Positions 27,265-35,350 of a stretch of 64,000 nucleotides of DNA are shown here, piece by piece. The notes beneath the pieces are model-generated. The model saw nothing but the letters and a program-made list of their open reading frames with translations. It ran no database searches and had not been told where the DNA came from. Position 1 is the first letter of the stretch. Each line of letters begins with the position of its first letter. The DNA lies in NCBI RefSeq assembly GCF_003323715.1, contig NZ_QOIN01000070.1, positions 1 through 64,000 of the forward strand, read 5' to 3'. Origin of the DNA: Streptomyces diacarni. Lineage in GTDB: Bacteria > Actinomycetota > Actinomycetes > Streptomycetales > Streptomycetaceae. A program made the translations under genes and the position numbers.

Positions 27265-27355
27265 GCCAGCCCTCCCCTGAGTCCGGTACCGGACCGACTG
27301 TATCGGCCCGGTCGCGCACCGAGACAGTCCGAACTCCCCTGCGGGGAAGGGTCGG

Positions 27356-29434
27356 TCAGCTCTCCAGGGCCGCGGCCATGACGCGCAGGTGGTCGGCGAC
27401 GGGCCCGAAGGTGAGCAGGCCGCTGCCCGCGCCGGCCTGTTCCCCGGCGGCCGGCGCCAGCTGGGCCAGGGCCCGCCGCGTGACGGCGCTTTCGCCCACC
27501 GCCGCCGCGGCGTCGCCGACGAGGCACCACATCGCCTCGAACAGGAGGTCACGCGGCGGTGGGGGCATCGCGCGCAGCGCCGCGCCGGCCTCCTCCCTGC
27601 GCCCCTGGGCCACGAGCAGTGCGGGGCGCACCCAGGGTTCGTACGGGCCCCAGTCGGCCGCCTCGTCCACGGTGAGCGGCTCGCCGTGCGCGATCTGCAC
27701 GCTCAGCAGGGCGAGGGGCGGCAGGCCGTCGCGCAACCCCGGCATGCCCGCGCCGTCGAGACACGCGGCGGCCTGCTCGTAGGCGTGCCGGGCCGACTCG
27801 GGCGCCCCGGTCATGGCAGTCCGCAGCGCCCTGTACCAGGTGGTGAGGACGGCGACGAGCGGGAGTTCGTGCCGTGCGGCCAGCGCGTCGGCCGCGGCGG
27901 CGTGCCGGTCGGCTCCCGCCAGGTCGCGGCGGGCGCACCTGGACTGGAGGCGGATGAGGTGGCCGAGCACCTCGTACCGCGCCAGCCCGTGGCGCGCGGC
28001 GAGGTCCACCACCTCGGCGCCGATCGCGTCCCGCCGTGCCGCCAGTCCGGCGCGGTGGAAGGTCTGCATGAACGTGCCGTTGAGGGCGAAGGCGAGCAGC
28101 GCCGCGTCGTCGAGGCTCCGGGCAATCTCCTCGGCCTGCCGGGCCGCCTGGAGCGGGCGCGCCGTCGTCCCCCGGGTGGCTTCCCCGCCGGGCAACGCTC
28201 CCCGCGACTCCACGGCGACGGTGGCCAGCAGCCGGCAGCGCGCCGCGGCGTGCTCGTCGGCCGCTGGTGACGAGTGCCCCGAGGGGTCGCGGGCGGCGGG
28301 CGGAAGCAGGCGCAGGGTCCGCTCCGCCGCGCCCACCAGCCACCGCGACTGTTCGGGGTCGTCCGCGCGGGTCCAGATCGCGGGCACGTCGAAGACGCCG
28401 ATGACGCGTGCCGTCAGTTCGGGATCGCCCATCTCTTCGGCGGCGGCCACCGCGGCGACACGGTGGTGCCGGGCCGACTCCAGTCCCCCGCCCCCGGTGA
28501 CGGCCAGGTCCCGCATGAGGCCGACGGTGGACTCCAGGTGGACCCGGGAGCGCGCCGAGACGTTGCTCTCGTAGGCGGTGGTGGCCTGCGCCCACACCTG
28601 GGCCGCCGTGCCGGCGGCGCTCTGGTCCAGGTGTTCCGCCTGGCGCAGGATGTCCTCCTCCAGGCGGCGCAGCCGGGGGCCGGGGTCCACGCCGAGCTGT
28701 TCGGTGAGTGTGCCGCGGGCCCTGCGCAGCACGGACAGCGCGTCGGCCTGCCTGCCGGTGCGGTACAGGGCCCGCGCGAGCAGCTGCCAGGCGTCCTCGC
28801 GCCACGGGTGCTCCGCCACGTGGGCGTCCAGGTCCGGCACGGCCCGCGCGGCCTCCCCCAGCGCGATGCGGGCCTCGGCGCGGCGTTCGAGGGCGTGGAG
28901 GCGCAGCTCGGTGAGCCGGGCCCGCTCCCCGCGCGCCCACGGCGCGTCGCCGAAGTCGGCGTAGGCGGGGCCCCGCCACCAGCCGAGTGCTTCGGTGAGG
29001 CGGTCCGCCACCTGCGCGGGCTGCGCGTCGGTGAGGGAGGCAACGGACTGTTCGAACCGCCAGGCGTCGACGTCGTCGGGCGCGGCGCGCAGCGCGTAGC
29101 CGGAGCCCTCCGTGACCAGCAGCCGGGAGGGGCTGCGGGGCGGCCGCTCGGGTTCCAGGGCCCGCCGCAGCGCGGAGACGAAGGTGCGCACCGCGCCCAC
29201 GGCGTCGTCGGGCGGGCTGTCCCACAGGTCCTCCACCAGCCGCGTCACCGTCACGACCTGCCGGCGGGCGACGATCAGGCGGGCCAGGACGGCCCGGTGC
29301 CGCGGCCCTTTGAGGGCCAGGGCCTCACCGTCCGGGCTCCAGGCCGCGACCGCGCCCAGAACTCCGTATCGCACCCGCACTCCGGCGTCCCGTTCTCCCG
29401 TACCACTCGCCGCCCCCAACGTATACGTGCTCAT
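27356..29434 (-). CDS. SARP/AfsR-type regulator with BTAD domain
   Basis: 692 aa. OmpR-like winged helix (about 20-105: VRYGVLGAVAAW; GPRHRAVLARLIVARRQVVTVTRLVEDLW; VRTFVSALRRALEP), then the bacterial transcriptional activation domain (about 115-265: ALGWWRGPAYADF; ARGTLTEQLGVDPGPRLRRLEEDIL), then about 400 residues of helical repeats with no NTPase motif. Such proteins activate secondary-metabolite or stress genes through direct-repeat sites. ATG 29434 has a weak ribosome site; an internal GTG near codon 19 is an alternative. Divergent to the hydrolase at 29627. Confidence 0.85.
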   Translation of the reverse strand: MSTYTLGAASGTGERDAGVRVRYGVLGAVAAWSPDGEALALKGPRHRAVLARLIVARRQVVTVTRLVEDLWDSPPDDAVGAVRTFVSALRRALEPERPPRSPSRLLVTEGSGYALRAAPDDVDAWRFEQSVASLTDAQPAQVADRLTEALGWWRGPAYADFGDAPWARGERARLTELRLHALERRAEARIALGEAARAVPDLDAHVAEHPWREDAWQLLARALYRTGRQADALSVLRRARGTLTEQLGVDPGPRLRRLEEDILRQAEHLDQSAAGTAAQVWAQATTAYESNVSARSRVHLESTVGLMRDLAVTGGGGLESARHHRVAAVAAAEEMGDPELTARVIGVFDVPAIWTRADDPEQSRWLVGAAERTLRLLPPAARDPSGHSSPAADEHAAARCRLLATVAVESRGALPGGEATRGTTARPLQAARQAEEIARSLDDAALLAFALNGTFMQTFHRAGLAARRDAIGAEVVDLAARHGLARYEVLGHLIRLQSRCARRDLAGADRHAAAADALAARHELPLVAVLTTWYRALRTAMTGAPESARHAYEQAAACLDGAGMPGLRDGLPPLALLSVQIAHGEPLTVDEAADWGPYEPWVRPALLVAQGRREEAGAALRAMPPPPRDLLFEAMWCLVGDAAAAVGESAVTRRALAQLAPAAGEQAGAGSGLLTFGPVADHLRVMAAALES

Positions 29435-29568
29435 CGGTTGCTCATCCACGGCCCGCAGGGTGGAGACGCGAAGCGCGGGACGGCGAGGCCGAAGCCCCCG
29501 CCTTCGGTGCTGCCGCAGGCGACCCCGCTGAGCGGCGACACGACGAGAGGGCCGGTACGGCCGAAACA

Positions 29569-29631
29569 AGTGACGGCAGTGACGGCAGTGACGGCAGTAA
29601 TGGCAGTGACAACAGTGAGGACAGTCATGAC
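29569..29631 (+). repeat. seven 9-bp units spanning the hydrolase RBS and start codon
   Basis: Three exact copies of AGTGACGGC are followed by AGTAATGGC, AGTGACAAC, AGTGAGGAC and AGTCATGAC. The sixth unit supplies the GAGG ribosome site and the seventh contains the ATG (29627) of the alpha/beta hydrolase. Confidence 0.9.
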
Positions 29632-30529
29632 AGCACGCACACCTTCCGGGACCGACCCCCGGATCCCCGGCTTCGCGTACCGCCGCATCCGGGTGGCGGA
29701 CGGCGTCACGCTCCGGGCGGCGGTCGGAGGGGCGGGCTCGCCGGTCGTTCTCCTGCACGGGTTTCCGCAGACCCACCTGATGTGGCGGCACGTCGCCGCG
29801 GACCTGGCCGCCGACCACACCGTCATCTGCCCCGACCTGCGCGGCTACGGCGACAGCGACAAACCGCCGGAGGAGGACGGCGAGACCTACTCCAAGCGCA
29901 CCATGGCGGCCGACGTCGTCGCGCTCGCGCACGCCCTGGGGCACGACCGCTTCGCCCTGGCAGGCCACGACCGCGGGGCACTCGTGGCCTTCCGGGCCGG
30001 GCTCGACCATCCGGCCGCCGTCACCCACCTGGCCTGCCTCGACGTCCTGCCCACCCTGGACATGTGGGAGGCCCTGCACGGCACCACGGCGGCCGTCGGC
30101 TTCCACCTCTACCTCATGGCCCAGCCCCCCGGCCTGCCCGAGCGCATGATCGAGGCAGCCGCCGACACCTTCTTCTCGCACTTCCTCGACATCTGGGCCA
30201 ACGACCCCGACGCCCTACCCGCCGACATCCGCGCCGCCTACCTGGCCGCCTGCGCGAAGGCGGTGCCCTCCATCGTGGCGGACTACCGCGCCTCGGCGGG
30301 CATCGATGTCGAGCACGACCGGGCCGACCGCGCCGCGGGGCGGCAGTTGACCATGCCGGTGTCCGTGCTGCAGCAGGACTGGGGCGCGGCGCTCGGTTAC
30401 GAAGCCGCCGCCCTGTGGCGAGCCTGGGCACCCGACCTGCGGCACTCCACCGTCTCCTGCGGCCACTTCATGGCCGAGGAAGCGCCGCGGGACATCAGCG
30501 AGGCCCTGCGGGAGCTGCTGGCCCGTTAG
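29627..30529 (+). CDS. alpha/beta hydrolase, haloacetate-dehalogenase/epoxide-hydrolase type
   Basis: 300 aa. Oxyanion HGFPQTHLMW, then CPDLRGYGDSDKP, and the nucleophile elbow AGHDRGALVAFR with Asp instead of Ser; the catalytic His is in VSCGHFMAEEAP. The GHDRG elbow with two arginines resembles fluoroacetate dehalogenases, but the halide-binding 'HW' pair of those enzymes reads HL here (FHLYLMAQ), so epoxide or ester hydrolysis is equally possible. GAGG (29616-29619) precedes ATG 29627; an in-frame ATG at 29600 lies within the repeat. Divergent from the SARP gene. Confidence 0.85.
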   Translation: MTARTPSGTDPRIPGFAYRRIRVADGVTLRAAVGGAGSPVVLLHGFPQTHLMWRHVAADLAADHTVICPDLRGYGDSDKPPEEDGETYSKRTMAADVVALAHALGHDRFALAGHDRGALVAFRAGLDHPAAVTHLACLDVLPTLDMWEALHGTTAAVGFHLYLMAQPPGLPERMIEAAADTFFSHFLDIWANDPDALPADIRAAYLAACAKAVPSIVADYRASAGIDVEHDRADRAAGRQLTMPVSVLQQDWGAALGYEAAALWRAWAPDLRHSTVSCGHFMAEEAPRDISEALRELLAR

Positions 30530-30543
30530 GAGCGGCTCCGTCC

Positions 30544-31545
30544 TTACGGCTCGCGTCGGAAGACGTGGGCGTCGACCTCCTTGAGGTAGGCCTCCCGCGT
30601 CGTCTCGTCGAGGAAGGAGGCCCGGAAGGAGTTGCGGGCCAGGGTGCGCAGCGTCTCCTCGTCCAGCCCGAGCGCCTCGCGCACGGCGGTGAAGTTGTCC
30701 TCGGCGTAGCCGCCGAAGTAGGAGGGGTCGTCGGAGTTGACGGTGACCATCAGGCCCGCGTCGAGCATCGCGGGCAGCGGGTGGTCGGCGAGGCGGTCGA
30801 CGACGCGCAGCCGCAGGTTCGACAGGGGGCACACCGTCAGCGGCACCCGGTCGGCGGCCAGCCGCGCCACCAGTTCCGGATCCTCCATGCTGCGCACCCC
30901 GTGGTCCACGCGGTCCACACCCAGCACGTCCAGGGCCTCCCACACGCCCGCGGGCGGGCCCTCCTCCCCGGCGTGTGCCACACGCTTGAGGCCCGCCTCC
31001 CGCGCCAGCTCGAACACCTCGCGGAACTTCGCGGGCGGGTTGCCGACCTCCGCCGAGTCCAGGCCGACCGCGGTGATGCGCTGAAGATGCGGGCGCGCTT
31101 CCTCGAAGGTGCGCAGCGCGGAGTCGGCGCTCTCGTCGCGCAGGAAGCACATGATCAGCCGCGTGGTGATGCCGTACTTGTCCTGCGCCGCGTCCAGCGC
31201 CCGCGCGAGCCCGCGGATCACGGTGCCCACAGCCACGCCGCGCGCGGTGTGCGCCTGCGGGTCGAAGAAGATCTCCGCGTGGCGTACGCCCTGCTCACGG
31301 GCGCGGGCGAGGTAGGCGTCGGCCAGGTCGGCGAAGTCGTCCTCCGTGCGCAGCACCGTCATCAGCGCGTAGTAGAGGTTCAGGAAGGACTGGAGGTCCT
31401 GAAAGGAGTAGGCGGCCCGCAGGTCGTCCTGCGAGGCGAAGGGGAGAGTCAGCCCGTTGCGCTCGGCGAGGGTGAAAGCGAGCTCGGGTTCGAGGGTGCC
31501 CTCGATGTGGAGGTGCAGTTCTGCTTTGGGGATCGGTGCTGCCAT
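30544..31545 (-). CDS. adenine/adenosine deaminase
   Basis: 333 aa amidohydrolase-fold zinc enzyme that deaminates adenine or adenosine. Zinc ligands: HLHIEG (residues 10-15) at the N-terminus, the mid-chain VAHAGEEGPPAGVWEAL with catalytic Glu, RVDHG, and NSDDPSYFGGY. The start KAELHLHIEGTLEPEL is characteristic of the adenine-deaminase (Aah1/ADE) branch rather than classical adenosine deaminase (AELHxHLDGxxxP), so adenine is the favoured substrate. ATG 31543-31545 chosen from the domain edge; the ribosome site is weak. Confidence 0.88.
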   Translation of the reverse strand: MAAPIPKAELHLHIEGTLEPELAFTLAERNGLTLPFASQDDLRAAYSFQDLQSFLNLYYALMTVLRTEDDFADLADAYLARAREQGVRHAEIFFDPQAHTARGVAVGTVIRGLARALDAAQDKYGITTRLIMCFLRDESADSALRTFEEARPHLQRITAVGLDSAEVGNPPAKFREVFELAREAGLKRVAHAGEEGPPAGVWEALDVLGVDRVDHGVRSMEDPELVARLAADRVPLTVCPLSNLRLRVVDRLADHPLPAMLDAGLMVTVNSDDPSYFGGYAEDNFTAVREALGLDEETLRTLARNSFRASFLDETTREAYLKEVDAHVFRREP

Positions 31546-31795
31546 GGCGTGGAAGCCTATCGGTTCGGCTCCGGTGAGGTCGTGCGCGGTTCCCCGGGTG
31601 CCGCGCGCCGTGGACGGGCCCACGGGGCGCGGTGGGCCCGTCCACGGCGCCCGCGCGAGGTCCCGGCCCGCCTGGCACCACCGCTCCGGGTCGGCACTCG
31701 GCAGCGTGCCCATGACGTACACGGCTCCCCCGGGGCGCGCGCACTTCGCGGCCGCGGCTCGCCGGCGTGGCTGCTAGTCTCGCCCGGAGGTACAC

Positions 31796-32788
31796 ATGCG
31801 AATGCTGATCAACGTGCCCGAGACCGTGGTCCCCGACGCGCTGCGGGGGATGGCGGCGGCGCATCCGGAGCTGACGGTCGATGTGGACAGGCGGATCGTG
31901 GTCCGCCGGGACGCGCCCGTGGCCGGAAAGGTGGCGCTCGTCTCGGGAGGCGGCTCGGGTCACGAGCCGCTGCACGGAGGTTTCGTCGGGCCGGGGATGC
32001 TGGACGCCGCGTGCCCGGGCGAGGTCTTCACCTCTCCCGTCCCCGACCAGATGGTCGCCGCCGCGGCGGCCGTGGACAGCGGCGAGGGCGTGCTGTTCGT
32101 CGTCAAGAACTACACCGGCGACGTCCTGAACTTCGACATGGCGGCCGAGCTCGCCGAGGACGAGGGCGTGCGGCTCGCCAAGGTGCTGGTCCAAGACGAT
32201 GTCGCCGTCACCGACAGCACCCACACGGCCGGGCGCCGGGGCACCGGCGCGACCCTGTTCGTGGAGAAGATCGCCGGGGCGCTCGCCGCCGAGGGCGCGC
32301 CGCTGGAGCGGGTCGCGGACACCGCGCGTCGCGTGGCGGAGTCGTCGCGCAGTTTCGGGGTGGCGTTGAGCGCCTGCAGCACCCCGTCGAAGGGCGGGCC
32401 CATGTTCGAGCTGCCGCCGGGCGAGCTGGAGCTGGGCGTCGGCATCCACGGGGAGCCGGGCCGGGAGCGGCGCGCGATGATGACCTCGGGTGAGATCGCT
32501 CAGGCGGCCGTTGACGCCGTGCTGGAGGAGCTGCCCTCCGATCAGCCGGTGCTGGCGCTGGTCAACGGCATGGGGGCGACGCCGCTGCTGGAGCTGTACG
32601 GCTTCTGCGGCGAGGTGCACCGGGTCCTGGCCGAGCGGCGGGTTCCGGTCGCCCGTACCCTCGTCGGCAACTATGTGACCTCGCTCGACATGGCAGGCGC
32701 CTCCGTGACGCTGTGCCCGGCCGACGAGGAGCTGCTGCGGCTGTGGGACGCGCCTGTGCGCACCCCGGGGCTGCGGTGGGGCGTCTGA
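31796..32788 (+). CDS. dhaK: dihydroxyacetone kinase subunit DhaK
   Basis: 330 aa. Binds dihydroxyacetone covalently and presents it for phosphorylation by DhaL. His218 in GVGIHGEPG is the hemiaminal-forming residue, at the same number as in E. coli DhaK, and His56 lies in SGGGSGHEP. Also KNYTGDVLNFDMAAE and TPSKGGPMFELP. ATG 31796 has CGGAGG (31785-31790). First of dhaK-dhaL-dhaM; 213 bp separate it from dhaL, an unusually wide gap that holds three phased repeats. Confidence 0.95.
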   Translation: MRMLINVPETVVPDALRGMAAAHPELTVDVDRRIVVRRDAPVAGKVALVSGGGSGHEPLHGGFVGPGMLDAACPGEVFTSPVPDQMVAAAAAVDSGEGVLFVVKNYTGDVLNFDMAAELAEDEGVRLAKVLVQDDVAVTDSTHTAGRRGTGATLFVEKIAGALAAEGAPLERVADTARRVAESSRSFGVALSACSTPSKGGPMFELPPGELELGVGIHGEPGRERRAMMTSGEIAQAAVDAVLEELPSDQPVLALVNGMGATPLLELYGFCGEVHRVLAERRVPVARTLVGNYVTSLDMAGASVTLCPADEELLRLWDAPVRTPGLRWGV

Positions 32789-32850
32789 GCAGGAGCGCGC
32801 AGCGGCGGTGAGGGGGGACACCGTCGCGGGGCGGTCCTGGCCCGCCGGGA

Positions 32851-32883
32851 TCCGTACCGCATCCGGTACCGGTCCGGTACCGC
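32851..32883 (+). repeat. three phased TCCGGTACCG-type direct repeats
   Basis: TCCGTACCGCA (32851), TCCGGTACCGG (32862) and TCCGGTACCGC (32873) lie at an exact 11-bp period in the dhaK-dhaL gap; the last two each contain the palindrome CGGTACCG. One-turn spacing is typical of activator sites. No regulator is assigned. Confidence 0.6.
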
Positions 32884-33001
32884 GGGATTCCGGCGCGGCC
32901 GAGGTGCCGCGTGCGGGGCAGGGCGCGCCGCCGTCGCCGCCGGGCGCGGTACGCCCCGCACGTGGCAGCACGAGAGAAACCGGGACAGCGGCGAAGGGAC
33001 A

Positions 33002-33685
33002 GTGGTGAGCGGCAAGGTGACGAACGGCGCCGGCGAGGGCACCGGCGGGAGCGCGGAGGGCTGGGACGCCGCCTTCTTCGCGCGCTGGATGCGGGCCGCG
33101 GCGGACGCGGTCGACCGCGAGGCCGACCGGCTGACGGAGCTGGACTCGGCCATCGGCGACGCCGACCACGGCGGCAACATGCGCCGCGGGTTCGAAGCGG
33201 TCCGCAGTGAGCTGGACGAGGGCGTGCCCGCGACGCCGGGCTCGGTGCTGATGACGGCCGGCCGCAAGCTCGTCTCGACGGTCGGCGGCGCGTCGGGCCC
33301 GCTGTACGGGACACTGCTGCGCCGTACGGGCAAGACGCTCGGGGACGCGGAGGTGGTGACGGGCGAGGAGCTGGCCGGGGCGCTGAGCGCGGGCATCGAC
33401 GCGGTGGCCCAGCTGGGCGGCGCCGCCGCGGGCGACAAGACGATGCTGGACGCGCTCAGGCCGGCCGCCGACGCGCTGGCGGACAGTGGCGGCAAGGATC
33501 TGCGAGCGGCCCGGACGGCGGCCGAGAAGGGCGCGGAGGAAACCACTGGGCTCCAGGCGCGCAAGGGGCGCGCCAGCTACCTGGGCGAGCGGAGCATCGG
33601 CCACCAGGACCCGGGAGCCGCCTCCGCGGCGCTGCTGATGGCGGCGCTCGCCGAAGCGGGCGGCGAAGCGGAAGGGAGCGCATGA
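33002..33685 (+). CDS. dhaL: dihydroxyacetone kinase subunit DhaL
   Basis: 227 aa. ADP/Mg-binding subunit that shuttles phosphate from DhaM to the DhaK-bound substrate. The Mg-coordinating aspartates lie in LDSAIGDADHGGNM; further motifs are VGGASGPLYGTLLR, AAAGDKTMLDAL and GRASYLGERSIGHQDPGAAS (nucleotide-binding). Tandem GTG codons at 33002 and 33005 can both start translation after GAAGGGA. ATGA overlap with dhaM. Confidence 0.95.
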   Translation: MVSGKVTNGAGEGTGGSAEGWDAAFFARWMRAAADAVDREADRLTELDSAIGDADHGGNMRRGFEAVRSELDEGVPATPGSVLMTAGRKLVSTVGGASGPLYGTLLRRTGKTLGDAEVVTGEELAGALSAGIDAVAQLGGAAAGDKTMLDALRPAADALADSGGKDLRAARTAAEKGAEETTGLQARKGRASYLGERSIGHQDPGAASAALLMAALAEAGGEAEGSA

Positions 33686-34104
33686 GCATGGCGGACGCGA
33701 ACGACGGAGCCCGGGTGGGGATCGTGCTGGTCTCCCACAGCAAGCAGGTCGCCGACGCGGTGGCCTCGATGGCCGCCGCTCTCGCCGGGGTGCCCGACGC
33801 GCCCGTCACCGGCGCGGGCGGCCTGCCGGACGGCGGTCTGGGCACGAGCGAAGAGGTGATCACCGAGGCGGCCCGGCGCGTGGACGCGGGGGCGGGCGTC
33901 GCGCTCCTCGCCGACCTGGGCAGCGCCGTGCTGACGGTCAAGACGCTGCTGGCCGAGGGCGACGAACTGCCCGACCCGGCCCGGCTACTGGACGCCCCGC
34001 TGGTAGAGGGGGCGATCGGCGCCGTGGTGACGGCCGCGGGCGGCGGCGACCTCGCCGCGGTGGCAGCGGCGGCCGAGGAGGCGTACACCTACCGCAAGGT
34101 GTGA
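33682..34104 (+). CDS. dhaM: PTS-linked phosphoryl donor DhaM (EIIA-Man-type)
   Basis: 140 aa. Single mannose-type EIIA domain; the phosphorylated histidine is His19 in GIVLVSHSKQVADAV. TSEEVITEA and VALLADLGSAVLTVKTLL complete the fold. It has no HPr or EI extension, so it must take phosphate from the cell's general HPr. ATG overlaps the dhaL stop by 4 nt. The set makes the kinase PEP-dependent rather than ATP-dependent. Confidence 0.93.
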   Translation: MSMADANDGARVGIVLVSHSKQVADAVASMAAALAGVPDAPVTGAGGLPDGGLGTSEEVITEAARRVDAGAGVALLADLGSAVLTVKTLLAEGDELPDPARLLDAPLVEGAIGAVVTAAGGGDLAAVAAAAEEAYTYRKV

Positions 34105-34228
34105 GGCTTACCCCCGAGCGGGCTTACCCCCAAGCGGTGAGGCGGGCGCGGGTGTCCGCTCGGGCGCCCGCGCCGCGCCGTCCCGCGCCGATGTCCGGCC
34201 CGGGCCACCTCTCACCCTCTCGTGCGCG

Positions 34229-34777
34229 TCACCGTGCCGGGACCGTGAACACGGGGGCTGTCCGGGCGCAGGCAGCGCCCTCCACGGGGGCCGGGGCCGG
34301 CCGCTCCCGCGCGGCCGCCGGCCCGGATCCCCGCCCTGTCACCGACGCCTTCGCCCCTCCCGCCGTCAGCGCCCTCGCCCTGCGCACTGCCGGCGTCACC
34401 GGCATCGCCGCCGGAGGGCGCGCCGTACCCGTTGCGGACCGTGCCGCCGGGCTCGCCGAGGGGCGTGCCGCCGGATGTCCCGCGGGCCGCGCCGACGGAC
34501 CCGCCGTCGCGGGGCGTGCCGCCGCGTCCGTCGCCGCCGCTTTCGGGGACAACGCGTAGCGGCCGTAGCCGGTCCGGCGAACCAGCCCGTGCTCCTCGGC
34601 CTGGGCGAGGAGCTTGTTCGTCTGGGAGGGGCTCAGACCCGCGCGGCGGGCGATGACGCCCAGCCGGTGGGCGCCCGGCTCCTCTTCCTCCAGTTCCGCG
34701 AGAGCTGCCAGTAACGCGAAGGCCCGTGCGGCGCTCACGACGTACGCCCCGGTCTCCGTCTGCTGCGTGGTCTGCAC
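34229..34777 (-). CDS. IclR-like HTH protein with Ala/Pro-rich tail
   Basis: About 182 aa. The HTH at residues 10-75 (VVSAARAFALLAALAELEEEEPGAHRLGVIARRAGLSPSQTNKLLAQAEEHGLVRRTGYGRYALS, shown here in parts) resembles an IclR/MarR winged helix. The effector domain is replaced by about 110 residues of Ala/Pro/Arg low-complexity sequence. Start uncertain: GTG 34775-34777 (GGAG 11 nt upstream), GTG 34802-34804 or ATG 34868-34870. It is convergent with dhaM and divergent from the MRYVH/P450 locus, so could regulate either. Confidence 0.6.
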   Translation of the reverse strand: MQTTQQTETGAYVVSAARAFALLAALAELEEEEPGAHRLGVIARRAGLSPSQTNKLLAQAEEHGLVRRTGYGRYALSPKAAATDAAARPATAGPSARPAGHPAARPSASPAARSATGTARPPAAMPVTPAVRRARALTAGGAKASVTGRGSGPAAARERPAPAPVEGAACARTAPVFTVPAR

Positions 34778-34870
34778 TCCACCCGTATCTCCATAGGTAC
34801 ACACCTTTGCAGTCGCGTCCTGTCGAGCGGCTTGCCGAATATGTGCGTGCCCCGCTCGCCCGTTCCGCAT

Positions 34871-35233
34871 TCACTGTTCCGGACCGGCCCCCGTACGTCA
34901 CGGCGGAATACGTCGTTCACTTTTCCACCGGTGGAAAAGTGGCGTTTTTCGACGTGCCGCCCCTTGCGCGGAACGCAATCGCTGTCGGAGGGTGACGACG
35001 GTCGACTTCCGGCCGCCACCGCACCAGCAGGGAAGGCGGGATGCGCGGAATGCTTTTCTTTCAACGAGTGAGCACCGCCACCGCCATGGATGTGCAGGCG
35101 TCACCCGGGAGGAACGGCGCCCCCGTTTCCGGATGAATTCCGCCCGCCCCGAAATACCGGGGCCCTCATGAACGCGCCGTCGACTCCTGTGTCCACGGCG
35201 TTGCTGACACCCCTTCACGGAAAGGAGAGTGCC
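34871..35233. other. 363-bp intergenic region upstream of the pentapeptide gene
   Basis: Local GC content falls, with runs such as ACTTTTCC and GCTTTTCTTTC, as expected of a promoter region. It contains one perfect 24-bp palindrome (34918-34941). No convincing protein-coding gene is seen. A GTG-started 22-codon frame at 35068 lacks a ribosome site. The pentapeptide gene's ribosome site begins at 35221. Confidence 0.5.
34918..34941. promoter_or_regulatory. 24-bp perfect palindrome (arm CACTTTTCCACC)
   Basis: Both arms (34918-34929 and 34930-34941) are exactly complementary. On the + strand it is followed by GCGTTTTT, so it could also act as an intrinsic terminator. Its position between the HTH gene and the pentapeptide gene favours an operator for a dimeric regulator. 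Confidence 0.55.
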
Positions 35234-35251
35234 ATGCGCTACGTCCACTGA
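35234..35251 (+). CDS. bytA: biarylitide-type RiPP precursor, pentapeptide MRYVH
   Basis: Eighteen nucleotides, ATGCGCTACGTCCACTGA, encode Met-Arg-Tyr-Val-His. AAGGAG (35222-35227) sits 6 nt before the ATG, an ideal ribosome site in a genome where many are poor. The peptide fits the MRYxH pattern of biarylitide precursors (bytA; MRYYH and MRYLH are known), where Met-Arg is a two-residue leader and the last three residues are the core. A P450 gene starts 99 nt downstream on the same strand, as in those clusters, where it joins the Tyr and His side chains. The expected product is a cyclic Tyr-Val-His with a Tyr-His bond. Family assignment is by sequence pattern and context; the product is inferred. 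Confidence 0.88.
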   Translation: MRYVH

Positions 35252-35265
35252 TGACATCACGTCAC

Positions 35266-35295
35266 CGCGGCCACGCGTGAGAACGCGTGGCCGCG
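35266..35295 (+). terminator. 13-bp hairpin with GAGA loop between the pentapeptide gene and P450
   Basis: CGCGGCCACGCGT (35266-35278) pairs perfectly with ACGCGTGGCCGCG (35283-35295) around the tetraloop GAGA. It starts 14 nt after the pentapeptide stop and lacks a T-run. Likely a partial terminator or RNA-stability element that lowers P450 expression relative to the precursor; attenuation by the ribosome is another option. Confidence 0.65.
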
Positions 35296-35350
35296 AACGG
35301 CGCCCCCGCAAGGCGCACTCCGAGAACCGCACCGGCGAGAGAGGCAGACC

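Noticed and set aside
35234..35251. MRYVH as a classical amino-acid attenuator leader
   Set aside because: No run of regulatory codons, no biosynthetic gene downstream, and the MRYxH pattern with a P450 fits biarylitides better.
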